Shown here: in pieces, positions 46,308-58,559 of the stretch
Position numbering within the stretch: the first letter of the stretch is position 1
How the letters are laid out: each line of letters begins with the position of its first letter
Assembly (NCBI GenBank): GCA_959347315.1
Contig: OY365815.1
Location: 18,593,014-18,657,013, forward strand
Length of the DNA: 64,000 bases
Source: Bimastos eiseni
Taxonomy: Eukaryota; Annelida; Clitellata; Crassiclitellata; Lumbricidae
Direction of reading: 5' to 3'
Notes under the pieces: model-generated
Databases searched by the model: none
Told to the model about the DNA's origin: nothing
The model's input: only the letters and a program-made list of their open reading frames with translations
Position numbers and translations under genes: made by a program

Positions 46308-46998
46308 AGTGGCCACTGCTGCCAAGCGCATCAGCGCTATGTTGTCCAATCATTGGTGATCTTTCTCAGAATATACCTACTTTATACAGCACAAAGACTG
46401 CTACGCTATCCATCTTCGTAACGACAACTTGTAATAATTGTGGCACTCTATTCTACAGTTGCAACAACCTGAATGCTGTCTGCCGTATGGAAATATGATA
46501 CAAGTTTTCTGGAAGCAGGACATTCGACATGTAGTTTTAGTTCAAGATCGTTTAAACAACCTTTCATATATCTAGGCTGTCATTAAAACTATAGACAGAT
46601 AAAAGAAAGTGCTTGCTACAGATCAACTCTAAGCGCATTTTCGGGTTAAAAGGTGGAGATACGCGGATACTTCTCAGGCGACGTAGTTGTGCCAGTCTAT
46701 GATTTTAACATAATTATGTGGTTTTATAATCTTGCTCCGTTTTGCTTTCAACTACATCTTTAAAGATAGGCCTATTAACCTCATTGGTACGAACCAATGT
46801 CTATGGTACGAACCTCTGATCTTAGTGTATATATCTATGGTACGAACCAGCGGTGGGGTTAAATATAGATTCTCTATTGCACGAGGCTTTCGTTTGCGGA
46901 GCTGTGTGTTGGAACTTGTTCTCTCTTCGTTCGAATCTTCGTCGGTTAGTCAACAGACGGAAAATATAGGATCTGACTAGAAACGGAAACGGAAGAAG

Positions 46999-49900
46999 AT
47001 GAGTGCGTCGTCTGCCGTTACCCCTCTGTTGACGAGAGTTGTTGCAGCGTCTGTGTCTATCGTACGTCGGGCGGAGGATATCGTTCGTAACATATTGAAA
47101 ACAGGCGACCTCAAGATCGTCCAGAAGGCAGGTCATCATTTAGCGCATGATTTTTGAATTAGCCTTAATTCCCACTCACTTAATTTGACATTCACCCGTG
47201 TATATAAGTTATGCCCCTAGGTCTTCAATCTAGCACGCCGTATCGTAGGCCTAGACGTATACGCGTCACGGAGCTTGCCATACTCTGGAAGGGAGTTTAA
47301 GAGCTACCAAGCAGTGAGCACGCATGTAATCTGATCTGGACACTTCCATAGCGCCATTACTCCAAAATAATTGTAGTTTCAAAATGAATCCACTCTTCAC
47401 AATTGGAACAACAACTGAGAAAGGCGTGATTACATCTGACATAGTGCATGATAGTATAAACAGCACCATTACTAACTTTTGTGAAACCATGCAGATTGGA
47501 CAAGTTGATGGATTTAGCTGAAGATGTGAGTGACTTCTGACACTGTGTCAATGACGACAGCCAATAGATGATATGCAAGAGTCTTTTGAGTTGACTCTTG
47601 GTACGACGATGGCACAATTTTCAAGCAAGCAAGTTGTACGTAAGCGGCAAAGGCGATAATCAGTTTGTGATTATTATGAGGATTGTTTCGTTTCATTGTC
47701 TGTAGGAATGCGTGATTGCGCAGTCAAGTCTTCTCCAGATGCATCCACACATAATTCACTTGCATTAATTAAAAAATGAAGGAAATTAATTGGCTTAAGT
47801 GGAATTGAATTTCTGACAGGTGGCAGGCTCTGTGACTTGTTTTAGTCAGTCATATGGGGAATGTGCTTAATTAATAGTCTGGCAGATTTTTCTCACTTCG
47901 AAGTGATCAAAGTTCTTGTGTATAGAGTGGATGAATTGAGGGCATGTTAATACAATCATGCATGTATGTTTGTATGCATGAGTCTATGTTTGTATGTATG
48001 CATGCTTGTATGTATGTGTGCTATGATCACTAGTTTTGATGGCTTATTAATGAAGTAGTTTGGGTTCAGGTCTGTGAATATGACAAGGACTATGAATGAG
48101 TGTGTTTGTCATTGACCCTGGTATTCCATTGTTCTGTCTCTTCAGTCAGAGTTCAATAGATAGGATCATCTGGCCACACACACACACACACACACACCAC
48201 ACTTTGTCCTCCTCGTACACACGATACAACTGTGTATTGTTTTTGCATTGTGTCTGTATTATGATATATGTTGTATAGGCTATATAGCATGGCCTTGTCC
48301 TGTGGCCACCTGACCTCACCTAATCTTGACCTCAGACATATTTAGAGCTATTCAGACTTTTTGTCATTTGAACTAACAGCCTTTGCAGTCTGTCTGCTTG
48401 TCTATCTGTCTGTTGGTCTGTCTGCTTCTCTATCTGTATGTTGGTCTGTCTGCTTGCCTGTTTGTCTGTTGGTCTGTTTGTCTGTCTGCTTGTCCATCTG
48501 TTTGTCTGTTTATATGTCTGCTTGTCTATCTGTCTGTTGGTTTGTCTGTCTGTCTGTCTAGTTTCGAAGTGAACCTGTCTTTCCTCAATCACAAGTTACT
48601 GCTTTGTATGTGCTTGCTAAGGACATCTTAATGATGGAACTGGACTCATATTTTCCACATTAGTAAATTTGTGCCTGTACACATTGGGAATATAATTGTT
48701 CATTACTGTGAAGAATTCATCAAAGGCACCTGTCAGTAAGTGGCTTCATGAGAATTGCTATCAACATTATTCACTGAGGGAATGTCAGTGATATTAAAGG
48801 ATGTTTCATAAAAATAATATATGAATGATGGTTGAAATGGATGAAACATTAACCTTGGTTTCACCCATAGCCATGTTTGTTTCCATGCCAAAGTGTATTG
48901 GATCACAATATACTATGGTTGAAGACTTGGCTTTGTGTTTGAGTGTTGTTGATTTTTGACTGCAGGGGTTCAATGATCTACAGACGGAGGCCGATCGTAG
49001 CGCACAGCGATGCATCATTGCCTCACTACTAAAACAGTTTCCAAAAGTCTCTGTGTATGGAGAAGAGGTATTTTCTATAATAGCTTTCCAAAAGACTGGC
49101 TATGGCTTAATTGTCTTCTACTTATTTTTAGTCAATTAAAGTTGAATATCTGATGCTAGGATAATCTGTTGCTTGGCAGTTGTATCTTTTACTGGATTTA
49201 GAGGAAGGGACAATAAAACAGGCAGAGATAATAATGATTATAATAGTGACACAATTTCTATGCAGTTACAACGGCTCCTATTGTAGTCTCTGTCAATCTG
49301 ATGATCATTATCTGTAAAGGTCAGTTGAGTGATAATTGCAGAGCTGACTGTAAATGCAGAGCTGTTCATTTCATTCTCATCTAGTGCTGTGATAAAACAT
49401 ACATTCTGAGCACCCATTTGTCATAAGAAAAAAGCCAGGCCACTTGCTAAGATGATTGGACATGCACTTTGACCTGACATTGGCTAATGAAACCTTGAAC
49501 ATCTTCACTCTTTGACAAGCTCAGTTAATAGTCATTAGAATTCAATGTTTTTACTAAAACAATGCAATATTTTTTAATTCACCAAAAGTTTTTCAAGCTG
49601 ATATTATAGACACACCTGTAAGAAACTGTATGCAGTTAATCATTATGTAAGTACTGGTTGTGTTTGTTGCTGAAGGATTTGAATCCATTGGATGCAGTCG
49701 ACAGTTCATATATTGTCACAGATACTGATGCAGAGGTTCTGGAGAAAGCGTCGACTCTTCCGAAAGAACTACAATCTGTCGCAGTCGAAGATGTAATCTC
49801 TTGTTCCTTCAATTGTTCTCTATTCTGAGCAATTCCTCTTTTTCCTCATTCTTATAATTGTCTACCACCTCTTGCTGTCCTCCTCTTGCTCTCTCTCTCA

Positions 49901-52900
49901 CTCTGTCTCTATCTCTCCCTCTGTTTTTTCTGTCTCTCTTTGTCTTTCTCTGCCTATCAATGTGAAGGTTGTAGCAGCAGCTTGATGTTGTAAGTTGCAT
50001 TGCTGTGACGAAATTGCCACTGGTCCCATATTGCAATGTAGTAATTGTGAGTGAACAAGTGAATGTGTCGGTGTCCTAGTCAATTATACAAGTATTTCGA
50101 TTCTGATTATCATGAGTCTGAGCTTATGATCTCTGTCTGTGTTGTCTGACACTGACGACGATTGAATCTGTACAGAAGATATTATTGTATCTTTGTTCAT
50201 TCCATACTTACATTGGCATAACATGATACAGTACAAAATACGTCTATGTGTGTACAAAGGTCAATTCCGGGTTGAATATACTATTGTTGAATGTTTGTTT
50301 TCTCACTGCTGATAATGGAGTCTGTGAAGAAGATGCTAACGGCTGCTGCTTCATTCTTTTCCAGATCTGTATCTGGGTTGATCCGCTTGATGGAACGGCT
50401 GAATTTACAGAAGGTAGGGGATATCAATTTTTTTGCAGGAATAGGAGAAGGAGGAGGAGGAGGAGGACCATCACCTGATGCGTTGAGCATTGTTACCGTA
50501 ATGCTATAAAAGTTTAATATTTAGTAATGCTATTGGTAGATTTGATATTATTTTCCCTCAGGTACATCATCATAATCATCATCATGATTATTTTTATTAT
50601 TAGTAAAGAGGTATGAAGGGGTTATGGATGTTGTACGCATGGATGGCGATCCAGGGAGTTCGAGGGGGACAAGTCCCCCCACCTTTTACAGAGTGGGTAC
50701 ATGTTATACGGTTGTCTCACCCACATTTTCTACTCCTCTCATTGGGTGTCCCCCACCTGTCAAATGAGATCGCTGCCTGTGGTTGTACGTTTCATTAGCC
50801 AATGTCATGTTTACTGATAGCAATGAGAGTTAGTGAGCTGATTAAATGATTCACTGATTTATTGATCTGATCGATTTGATTCACTGATTATTGGTCTTAT
50901 TCTCTATTATTGAGTTATTGATGTTGATTCAATGATTTTTTTAATGTGTCTTATGATCTAATGCTGAATAACTTGAATTGATTCACAAGAATCGATTCAT
51001 TTGTATTGATTTGTGTATTTGCTAGTATGGCTTAACTGATTCATTGATTGCCACCAATTTCGTATCTGTTGTTGTTTGAGGGTTGTTGGACCATGTGACT
51101 GTCCTGGTTGGCATCGCAGTGAAAGGAAAGGCTGTGGCCGGAATTATCTCTCAGCCCTATTACAACTATGAGGCTGGACAAGGCGTACCTCTTGGCAGAA
51201 TCATCTGGGGCATTGTCGGTCTTGGTATGTTTAGTTCACGCTTCTTCCTCCTATTAGTCCTCCTTCTCCTTTTCCTCCTCCTCTTCCTCCCCTGTCACTT
51301 CTCTTCCTCCTCCTCCTCCTCCTATCACTCCTCTTCCTCCTTCTCCTATCACTCCTCCTCCTTCTCCTCTTCCTCCTCTTCTATTACTCCTCCTCCTCCT
51401 CCTATCACTCCTCCTCCTCCTATCACTCCTCCTCCTCCTCCTCCTCCTATCACTCCTCTTCTCCTCCTATCACTCCTCTTCCTCCTTCTCCTATCACTCC
51501 TCCTCCTTCTCCTCTTCCTCCTCTTCTATTACTCCTCCTCCTCCTCCTCCTATCACTCCTCCTCCTCCTCCTATCACTCCTCTTCCTCCTTCTCCTATCA
51601 CTCCTCCTCCTTCTCCTCTTCCTCCTCTTCTATTACTCCTCCTCCTCCTATCACTCCTCCTCCTCCTATCACTCCTCGTCCTCCTCCTCCTCCTCCTCCT
51701 ATCACTCCTCTTCTCCTCATATCACTCCTCTTCCTCTTCTCCTATCACTCCTCCTTTTTATCCTTCTCCTCCTCCTCCTGTAACTCCTCCTCTTCCTTCT
51801 CTTTTATTCCTGCTTATACTGTCTTATTTTAATGACTTCTAATATGTCTTTACCATATTCCAATGGTTGACCAAAGGTCATGTCAAGTTAAATCAACATA
51901 AAAAGTCCAGTTGGTCTGGGAAATCCAAAGTCAGGCCACAGTGGGTGAACAAGTAAGTTGCCAATCGCTATCTTCCATATTCTCTTCACCTATTACTCCT
52001 ACTCCTCTTTCTCCTCCATCTCACCTATTACTCCTGCTCATCTTCAGCCTCTGTATCCATGTCTTGATCTTCCTTCTTCACCTCACTCGTCTTCAGTACT
52101 TGCTCCTTGACACTTTCAACTTCGCTTTTGTTTGTGTTTGTCGGTTGCTATAAAGGAGAGACTGTTTGCATTTGGTTTGTGCCTGTGGGTCGCTCCACAG
52201 GAATTGCATTTAAGATCTAAGTGCTTTGATGATAGGTGCATTTGGTTTGACACGGCAGCAGCCGCCTGTGGACAAACGAATCATAACGACGACTAGATCA
52301 CACATGACTTCAGCAGTTTCTGAGGCCATCAAAGCATGTGAACCTACTGACATCCTTCAGGTCGGAGGAGCTGGTCATAAGGTCAGTACCCCTATCATAA
52401 CTGCAGTCATCCCTGTCATAAGGTCAGTCATCCCTGTCAGTCATCCCTGTCATGTTGTCAGTCATTCCTGTCATATGGTCAGTCATTCCTGTCATAAGGG
52501 CAGCCATCTCTGCTCTCAGCTTTCCCTGCTCTCAATGGATTAAATCGCAGAACTGGTGGTAGATTGCAAACTGCGGTGGACCATAATTTATGTCATTGAA
52601 TGATATATAATTGATTTAGCAGTGTGATGATAGCAATGATGGTGGTGATGAACTGATGATGATGGTTGTGGTGATGATGGGTTGGTTACATGTTACCACT
52701 TTAATGACAATCATACATTAGGATGACTCAAACATTGCTTGTAATGCAAAGTAACATTGTTTAGGCTAGCGTAAAGGGCAACATTGCTTGGTTTCTTTTG
52801 CTATTTAAACTTCCTAAGTAAACTTCCGAATCACACATACATACAATTGTGGCCACTGGTTACCATCTGTCTACATCTATCCATTCATATTTCATTAGCA

Positions 52901-53373
52901 ATTGATGAAGGGGTTGTTGGTGCAATGAATGCCTTTACTAAGGTGTATTGTGTTACTGTCATTTGCTCCATGTCATCTGAAGTGGTGTCTGCTGCTGAGA
53001 CGAGGACCACAAAGATAAATAAACTTCATTTTTGAACCGCAAAGGTAAAACAATTCATTTTAGAACCGCGGCGGTAAAACAATTCATTTTTGAACCACAA
53101 AGATAAAAGCTTCATTTTTTTCTCTTTCAGGTGCTGCTGTTGATTGAAGGAAAGGCGCACGCCTATCTCTTTGCCAGTCCAGGGTGCAAGAAGTGGGACA
53201 CGTGTGCTCCAGAGGCCATACTCCATGCAGTGGGAGGCAAACTGACGGACGTGAATGGTCGGACATATGAATACCACTCCGGTGTCGAAAAGAAGAACCA
53301 GCACGGGACTCTGGCCACTGCGTTGACGGAGGAGCACGACTGGTACCTCGAGAGAATGAGTCCAGCACATTGA
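46999..53373 (+). CDS. BPNT1: 3'(2'),5'-bisphosphate nucleotidase 1
   Basis: Li+-sensitive, Mg2+-dependent phosphatase that removes the 3'-phosphate of 3'-phosphoadenosine 5'-phosphate left by sulfotransferases (family knowledge). Seven exons: 46999-47127, 48966-49067, 49676-49792, 50365-50413, 51081-51224, 52236-52381, 53131-53373, giving 309 aa (human 308). Metal and active-site motifs: YGEE|D spanning exons 2-3 (residues 74-78); [14 protein letters not shown] spanning exons 4-5 (Asp122, Asp125); [15 protein letters not shown] (Asp252). Other matches: [35 protein letters not shown]. All junctions are phase-consistent. Intron 1 appears to use a GC donor (CAGAAG|GCAGGT), because the nearby GT (47132) breaks the frame of exon 2. 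Cytosolic enzyme; Li+ inhibition is expected from the motif set but not shown by sequence. Confidence 0.93.
47940..48022. repeat. (TGTATG)n-like microsatellite
   Basis: Imperfect GCATGTATGTTTGTATGCATG repeats in BPNT1 intron 1. Confidence 0.75.
48178..48198. repeat. (CA)n microsatellite
   Basis: Ten CA units in BPNT1 intron 1. Confidence 0.85.
48385..48562. repeat. TGTC/TTGGTCTG tetranucleotide-derived minisatellite
   Basis: Imperfect CTGTCTGTTGGTCTGTCTGC units for about 180 bp. A short patch of the same type occurs at 53940-54005. Cys/Leu-rich frames over it are not genes. Confidence 0.85.
50640..50800. repeat. Interspersed repeat family B, copy 2
   Basis: Partner of 9485-9660 in the same orientation, in BPNT1 intron 4. 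See that entry for the shared blocks. Confidence 0.6.
51240..51800 (+). repeat. Long polypyrimidine (TCC)n tract
   Basis: About 560 bp almost free of purines on the plus strand, built from CTCCTCCTCC and TATCACTCC blocks with higher-order copies. It starts 15-20 bp after the exon 5 donor of BPNT1. The 249-codon Ser/Pro-rich open frame through it reads the repeat out of the exon and is not a gene. Confidence 0.9.
52370..52506 (+). repeat. Tandem repeat that copies a splice donor
   Basis: The BPNT1 exon 6 junction CATAAG|GTCAGT recurs in the intron as CATAAGGTCAGTCATCCCTG, CATATGGTCAGTCATTCCTG and CATAAGGGCAGCCATC, in an array of about 30-bp units. Confidence 0.8.
53018..53128 (+). repeat. 33-36-bp tandem repeat ending at a splice acceptor
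   Basis: Three to four units of TTCATTTTTGAACCGCAAAGG / TAAAACAATTCATTTTAGAA. The last unit (GCTTCATTTTTTTCTCTTTCAG) runs into the acceptor of the final BPNT1 exon. Confidence 0.85.
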
Positions 53374-54313
53374 CGGAAAGGGATCTGTGGTCTGTGAGCG
53401 GCAGACCGCACCTGCGCTAGTGAAGAAATATTTTCGTGTCCGTCCGTCCGGCTGTTGTTGCATGCCTTCAGAATCTACGATGCCTTAAATTCGGAGAAGT
53501 CTTCCTTCTCTATGCGTTGTCTGTTTTTATTGTCTTGTTACGTGTTTCAATATTCAACAGTCATTCAGTTCATAATTACTGAAATCTTACTGAAATGTTT
53601 TTTAAATGTTATCGTCTTTTCAGCATAGGCACTTGAACCACATAGGTACCTGGTTATTGTATTTGATGCACAGTAATTAGGAATACATATCACATTTGTT
53701 AAATTAGTAATTAAGAATACATATCACGATTTGTTAATTATATGTACTCATTTGTTATAATTTGATGTAGATTTGAGCGTATGGTGTTTAGGATGTTATA
53801 ATTAACTGACTTCCCATGGGTAGCCACAGTACGGATTTTTTTAAAGGGTTTTAGACGTTGCGGTTGGCTTAAGTTTTTGGAGTAAGGTGTTGTCTGATCT
53901 GCGTGTCCTCAGTTGATTCTTTGTGCCTTCTGCGGTTTGAGTCTGTCTGTTGGTCTGTCTGCTTGCCTGTCTATATGTCTGCTTATATATCTGTCTGTTG
54001 GTCTGTTTATGCCCGAGTTCAAATATTTTAAATTTCTGTTGTCATACAGTTTCTTGCCGAAATTCATCTATTGATATTGATATTATTCAAAATATGTTAG
54101 TAACATGTTAGTAGTGGAGTGACTGGTTAGGTTATAGTGGTGTGTGTGATGGAAGTGGTTTTTACGAATGTCAGACTGTATTTGTGTAGTTTATGATGAT
54201 ATGATGTCAATAATAATGATGATGATTATGTGAGAGTGTTGATGATGGCAGTCTTGAGTACAAGCTTCATAGGACTCCTGTAGAGGTATAGATTAAAAAT
54301 GGACGTAAACACA
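53374..54313. other. BPNT1 3' region
   Basis: 3' UTR and flank, AT-rich, with repeated AATTAnnAATACATATCAC near 53675-53735. No further gene seen. Confidence 0.45.
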
Positions 54314-54321
54314 CTGACAAT

Positions 54322-54746
54322 TAGGGCTGCCGCTAACAAGTAGTTTTGGAGTCGAGTACCTGGTCGAGTAGCTTAGCGAGTGCTCGAGTACTCATTAGTA
54401 CCGGAAGTGCTTAATACAAGCTGCATGACTTCTGCTATACACCATCCTATAGACTATAGATTGACTAAGTAGACAATGACATTGGTTTTAACTAAAACTC
54501 CTGCACACCAATAAAGTTAATATCCCCAATGTAACACCTGAATGGCTACTGAACAGCCAAAGAAACAGAAAATTTCTTTTGTTACACAAAAAAATGAAAT
54601 ATAGGCGTCTGAAAGCCTTCTGGAACCGGAAATTGCAATTTTTAGACCGGAAATGGAAGCATGCGAGTATTCGAGTACAAAAAAACTACTCGAGTAATTT
54701 TAGGAGTCGAGTACTCACGAGTACTCTGGTACTCGCGGCAGCCTTA
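54322..54746. mobile_element. hAT-type MITE with 8-bp target duplication
   Basis: The left end TAGGGCTGCCGCTA is inverted at the right end as GCGGCAGCCTTA (one mismatch over ten bases). Subterminal GAGTCGAGTAC / GTACTCGAC motifs repeat in both orientations. Flanks are CTGACAAT (54314-54321) and CTGACATT (54747-54754), an 8-bp duplication with one mismatch as expected for hAT transposition. No transposase; 425 bp. Confidence 0.8.
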
Positions 54747-55284
54747 CTGACATTGCATGATCAAATTGCTTATCGACCTGACTTCATCTGAGTATTAGCT
54801 ATTTGACAAATACTGATCTGATTATTTGACTTTGATTTGGTGCCCCATCGCTTGATATCTTTTGCATTAGATGCAGTCATGACAGAAGTGGTCATTAAAA
54901 TACTAAAATTACACAGACGGGATGGGAAACTAAAGGACCCTGTGAGGTGACACATCTGTAAAAAATTCATTATCATGCCGTAGCACACAAACATTGACGG
55001 TGGGAGCAATTGTTTGGACTCTCTTGTTAAAGTAGTTAGTTGCATTGTGAAAGGAAAATTAAACAATAAGCTTCAGAACAAGCTGCTTTTAACTATTCCA
55101 TTTAAATCTGTGCCAAGATCTAGCCTAATGGAAATAGTTTCATTTCAAGAGAAGCTCTGCTAAGTTGACGTTTGCAGTGGACTATGAAACGTCCTGAATA
55201 TCACTGGCGGATGTTGTGCTGTGGGAACAAACAAGGTCATGGCATATCGGGGCGGCACAGAGCACATTTCAAAGGCAACACATT

Positions 55285-55435
55285 CCAGAGGGCGAGCGCG
55301 GATGATGTCCTTACCCGCATGGTAGGACAACATGCCCGTCGGGCGCAGTTAGTAGGTAGGGAGGCCTGGCGTGACAGCGGTGATGGGGTTTCCGCCCGCA
55401 TGGTGGGACACCACACCTGTCATACGCAGCTGACC
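55285..55435 (+). repeat. Imperfect duplication of a GC-rich 50-bp unit
   Basis: CCCGCATGGTAGGACAACAT and CCCGCATGGTGGGACACCAC, each followed by GTC..CGCAG, lie about 83 bp apart. Confidence 0.65.
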
Positions 55436-55439
55436 TTCA

Positions 55440-56240
55440 CATTCGTACAAAGGTATGCGATGTAAACTCCTTCGAAAATTTGACAACTAGTCGGTGAGCC
55501 TTGTTTCATATGTTTCATATATTAACATATTCTAATATAATCATATCTCACCCGCCATCTGTGATTCTCCCATCAATGAATTGTGCCCGTGCTTAACAAT
55601 CACCTCGTGATTTTTTACCTAAACCAAAAACTTGTTTGAGAGAGTGCTACTAGATAGATATACGGACTAAAATATCAGATTGAATTATATGCTAGGCTTA
55701 AATGTAGGCGTATCACCGAGAGACAGACAGATGGATGGAGAGACACAGACAGGCAGAGAGAGAGAGATGGATTCCAGAGGCGAGACATTCCAAAACTTGC
55801 GACAATGCAAATTGATGGCAAAAAGAAAACTTTCAATTTTCAGATCAAATTATCAGTCATTACTACAACTTTGATTAATTATTCTAACTATATACTAGTA
55901 ATATAATTGATCAACTGTCTATTTATGATGATATACCTATTCGATTATTTAGAAATAAAATAATCTGACAAGAATTCTAACATGAGATATAGTGGACAAG
56001 AAAGGTAGTTTGAATTAAATAACAAATTAGTGAATATTTTTATATAAAGATCTAGAGTGGGGATAAATTGAGAGCTGTGTTTTGGGTTGGAGTCTGGGAA
56101 CGAATGACTGAGAAAAGAAACGATCTTCCATACGCCAGCATATCACTTCGCTAAACGATATTGCCACTCCAGAGCCGTTGAACAATTCTGCATTGAAGAG
56201 GTTTATTAATTTTCTTCAGTGTTATTCAGGCGCTGACGTC
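55440..56240. other. Intergenic, nothing recognised
   Basis: AT-rich with a short AGAGACAGACAG stretch near 55718-55768. Confidence 0.5.
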
Positions 56241-56247
56241 GATGTTC

Positions 56248-56343
56248 GCATTCTGATGCTCGCATTCTGATGTTCGCATTCTGATGCTCGCATTCTGATG
56301 TTCGCATTCTGATGCTCGCATTCTGATGTTCGCATTCTGGTGT
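56248..56343 (+). repeat. 28-bp compound minisatellite
   Basis: A 14-bp unit CGCATTCTGATGTT alternates strictly with CGCATTCTGATGCT, so the true period is 28 bp. Confidence 0.9.
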
Positions 56344-58540
56344 TCGGAACGACTGGAAATATGATCCCTTTGTGGCAAAATGAGCATTGGTTTGTCGACG
56401 GCGCTTTTAAAGTTTATCCCTACACCATTCTCTTAGATAATACCAATTCGACCTATCCATCATCATCATCAATAATCCTGGGCACAACGCCCGTAGATGT
56501 CCGATGCCCACTTCGTCGTGACTTTCCACTGTTGTTAGTCCTGTGCAATATATATGTGCCAGTTCTTGAATCGGCTTATTTCCCCATTCCCTATATCGTC
56601 TAACCATTTTTCTATCCCCTAGTCTTCTTGTTGCTCCCAGAGGAAACAGCACGCGAGTGTTTGCGGAAAATTTTTCAGTTACATCCTGGTCATCCTGCTG
56701 GCATCATGGCAGATTTTGCGACGGCATGTGCAACCCTGCAGCACGGTTAGCAGGATGCTCCTTCCAGCTAGGCCAATATGTTTGTTGCGAAAAGTACAAG
56801 AATGCCAGTTAGCTCGTCGCGATGACCAAAAGTGTTCGCATGCATGTGAAAATGTTTTTAACCCTCAGCTTTGTAACAGTTGAGTATATATGCCGCAGCT
56901 GCTTCTGATGAGCCGGTAGCAATTTACACAAATTAATGATTACCGGGAAGACAAAGAATTAAGAGATTGTGACACATAGCGACCATGCACAGGATAGTTT
57001 GCCACGCACCAATAATAATTCGATTGAGGCACGGCGTGGTATCGGTAATTTCAACAGACACTGTCATCAATTTGTCTACAAGCTCATTGAACACTTTCTC
57101 AAGGATCAGGATCACGTTGAGATAATGATCGAACGCTTTTGAGCAGAATTTAAGTGGGCTAGGCCTTCGTCAGACTCAATCGATCGACGCCTGCAACATG
57201 GTAGCTTTGGATCCAAATTACCGCAATCACACGTAATAGTCTATTAACAGTTCGAAACCCGGATTATGCCTACATAACAAACATTAATTTGTAAAGTAAA
57301 ATTTAACCAAATTAATGACGCAAAGAGCTTCATTGCTGTTTAATTAAAACTATCCAAGTCTTTATTCCGTGTCTCTTGAGTAACGGCGCGCTTTTATCCT
57401 GCGCCGCAGCCGGTTAACGACGGGATACCCAAACGGCGAGACTAGCAAGTTAGCAACACGCCAAACTTCACAGCATGCACTCCCTCACAGATGGTAGAAG
57501 ACTATCTGCTTGCGTGCCTCCCTCTCCCATCTCGTGTGGAGATGACGTTCTACGCAGCCGGCAGTTGGTCAATGCGTCATCTCAGTCAAATGGTCAGCAC
57601 TCAGCACCAATCCTAAGGTTCCTCCTCACTGCCCAACATAGGTTAAACTGAGAATCCACTGTAATGGAAATGTCATTGATGGCCAGTTCCACACAACAAA
57701 CGTACAGGCGTCATCAAAAAATCGATGAGAAACACGTGAAAGAGAGAACTAACATCTCGAATCCATACTAGGTAGTAATTTTTAATTTCTAATATTATTA
57801 GAAATTACAAATTAAGAGCAAAATCATCCAGGAGTAGACGACAGGCAAAAAGAAAGTCATTCGACCACATCGGCCACGGCTCATGCGTGGCCTGGTTACC
57901 TAGAAATTTTCATCAAACGCAGCGTCGTTAGATTTCAATTGAACCATCCCCTCTTCTGAAATAAGTAGCAAAGTTCGAAGTGCTTCAGGAGAAAATCGTG
58001 TGTTCTAGGACTATCTGCGCTCTCTCACAAACTTAATGTTATGCTAGTTCCGATTATAACATTTGAAATGTAGCCACTAGAACAATGCTAATAGGCCTAT
58101 CATCCGAGGCATTCATTAACAGAGGGTAAAGTACGCTACTTGTTAATCAATAGTGTTTTCTACCGTGGACATACTCATTTGAATGCATGTTTTCTTAGTG
58201 CGAACTCAAATTATTCACAGCAGGATCGCAGTAGGCGATACCCACTGTTACTCAGGAAACAGAACTCACCATATACAATTGTGGCGGACAGGCCACAAGG
58301 CTTGAATGAATGATTTATTTAAATAATCGGCTCGCCATAGCGTTATTTTACGTATATTTTTTTCAGTGTTGCGTATAGGAAGGAAGACCGATCGGCGGTT
58401 TTTAATTGAGTGCATAGCTTGCAGACCCATGAATTGGCTTGAGTATAGCCTGACATACGGTGTATCGCTATATATGTGGAGCAGTGGTTCGTACTGCTTC
58501 ATACGTAGAGTGGTTCTCGTACCGCTCCAGGGATCGTTGA
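56344..58540. other. Intergenic, nothing recognised
   Basis: No conserved exon. Open frames at 56340-56603 and 56933-57115 show no family resemblance. A small inverted repeat TTTCTAATATTATTAGAAA occurs at 57785-57803. Confidence 0.45.
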
Positions 58541-58549
58541 GTGTTGCCA

Positions 58550-58557
58550 TATAAATA
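58550..58557 (+). promoter_or_regulatory. TATA-box candidate
   Basis: TATAAATA followed within about 25-30 bp by CAGCC and the start of the hairpin-rich block. It matches the pol II TATA consensus. Transcription is not shown. Confidence 0.35.
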
Positions 58558-58559
58558 CG

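Noticed and set aside
51083..51832. 249-codon open frame as a Ser/Pro-rich protein
   Set aside because: Its first ~47 codons are BPNT1 exon 5 in frame; the rest reads through the donor into the (TCC)n tract.
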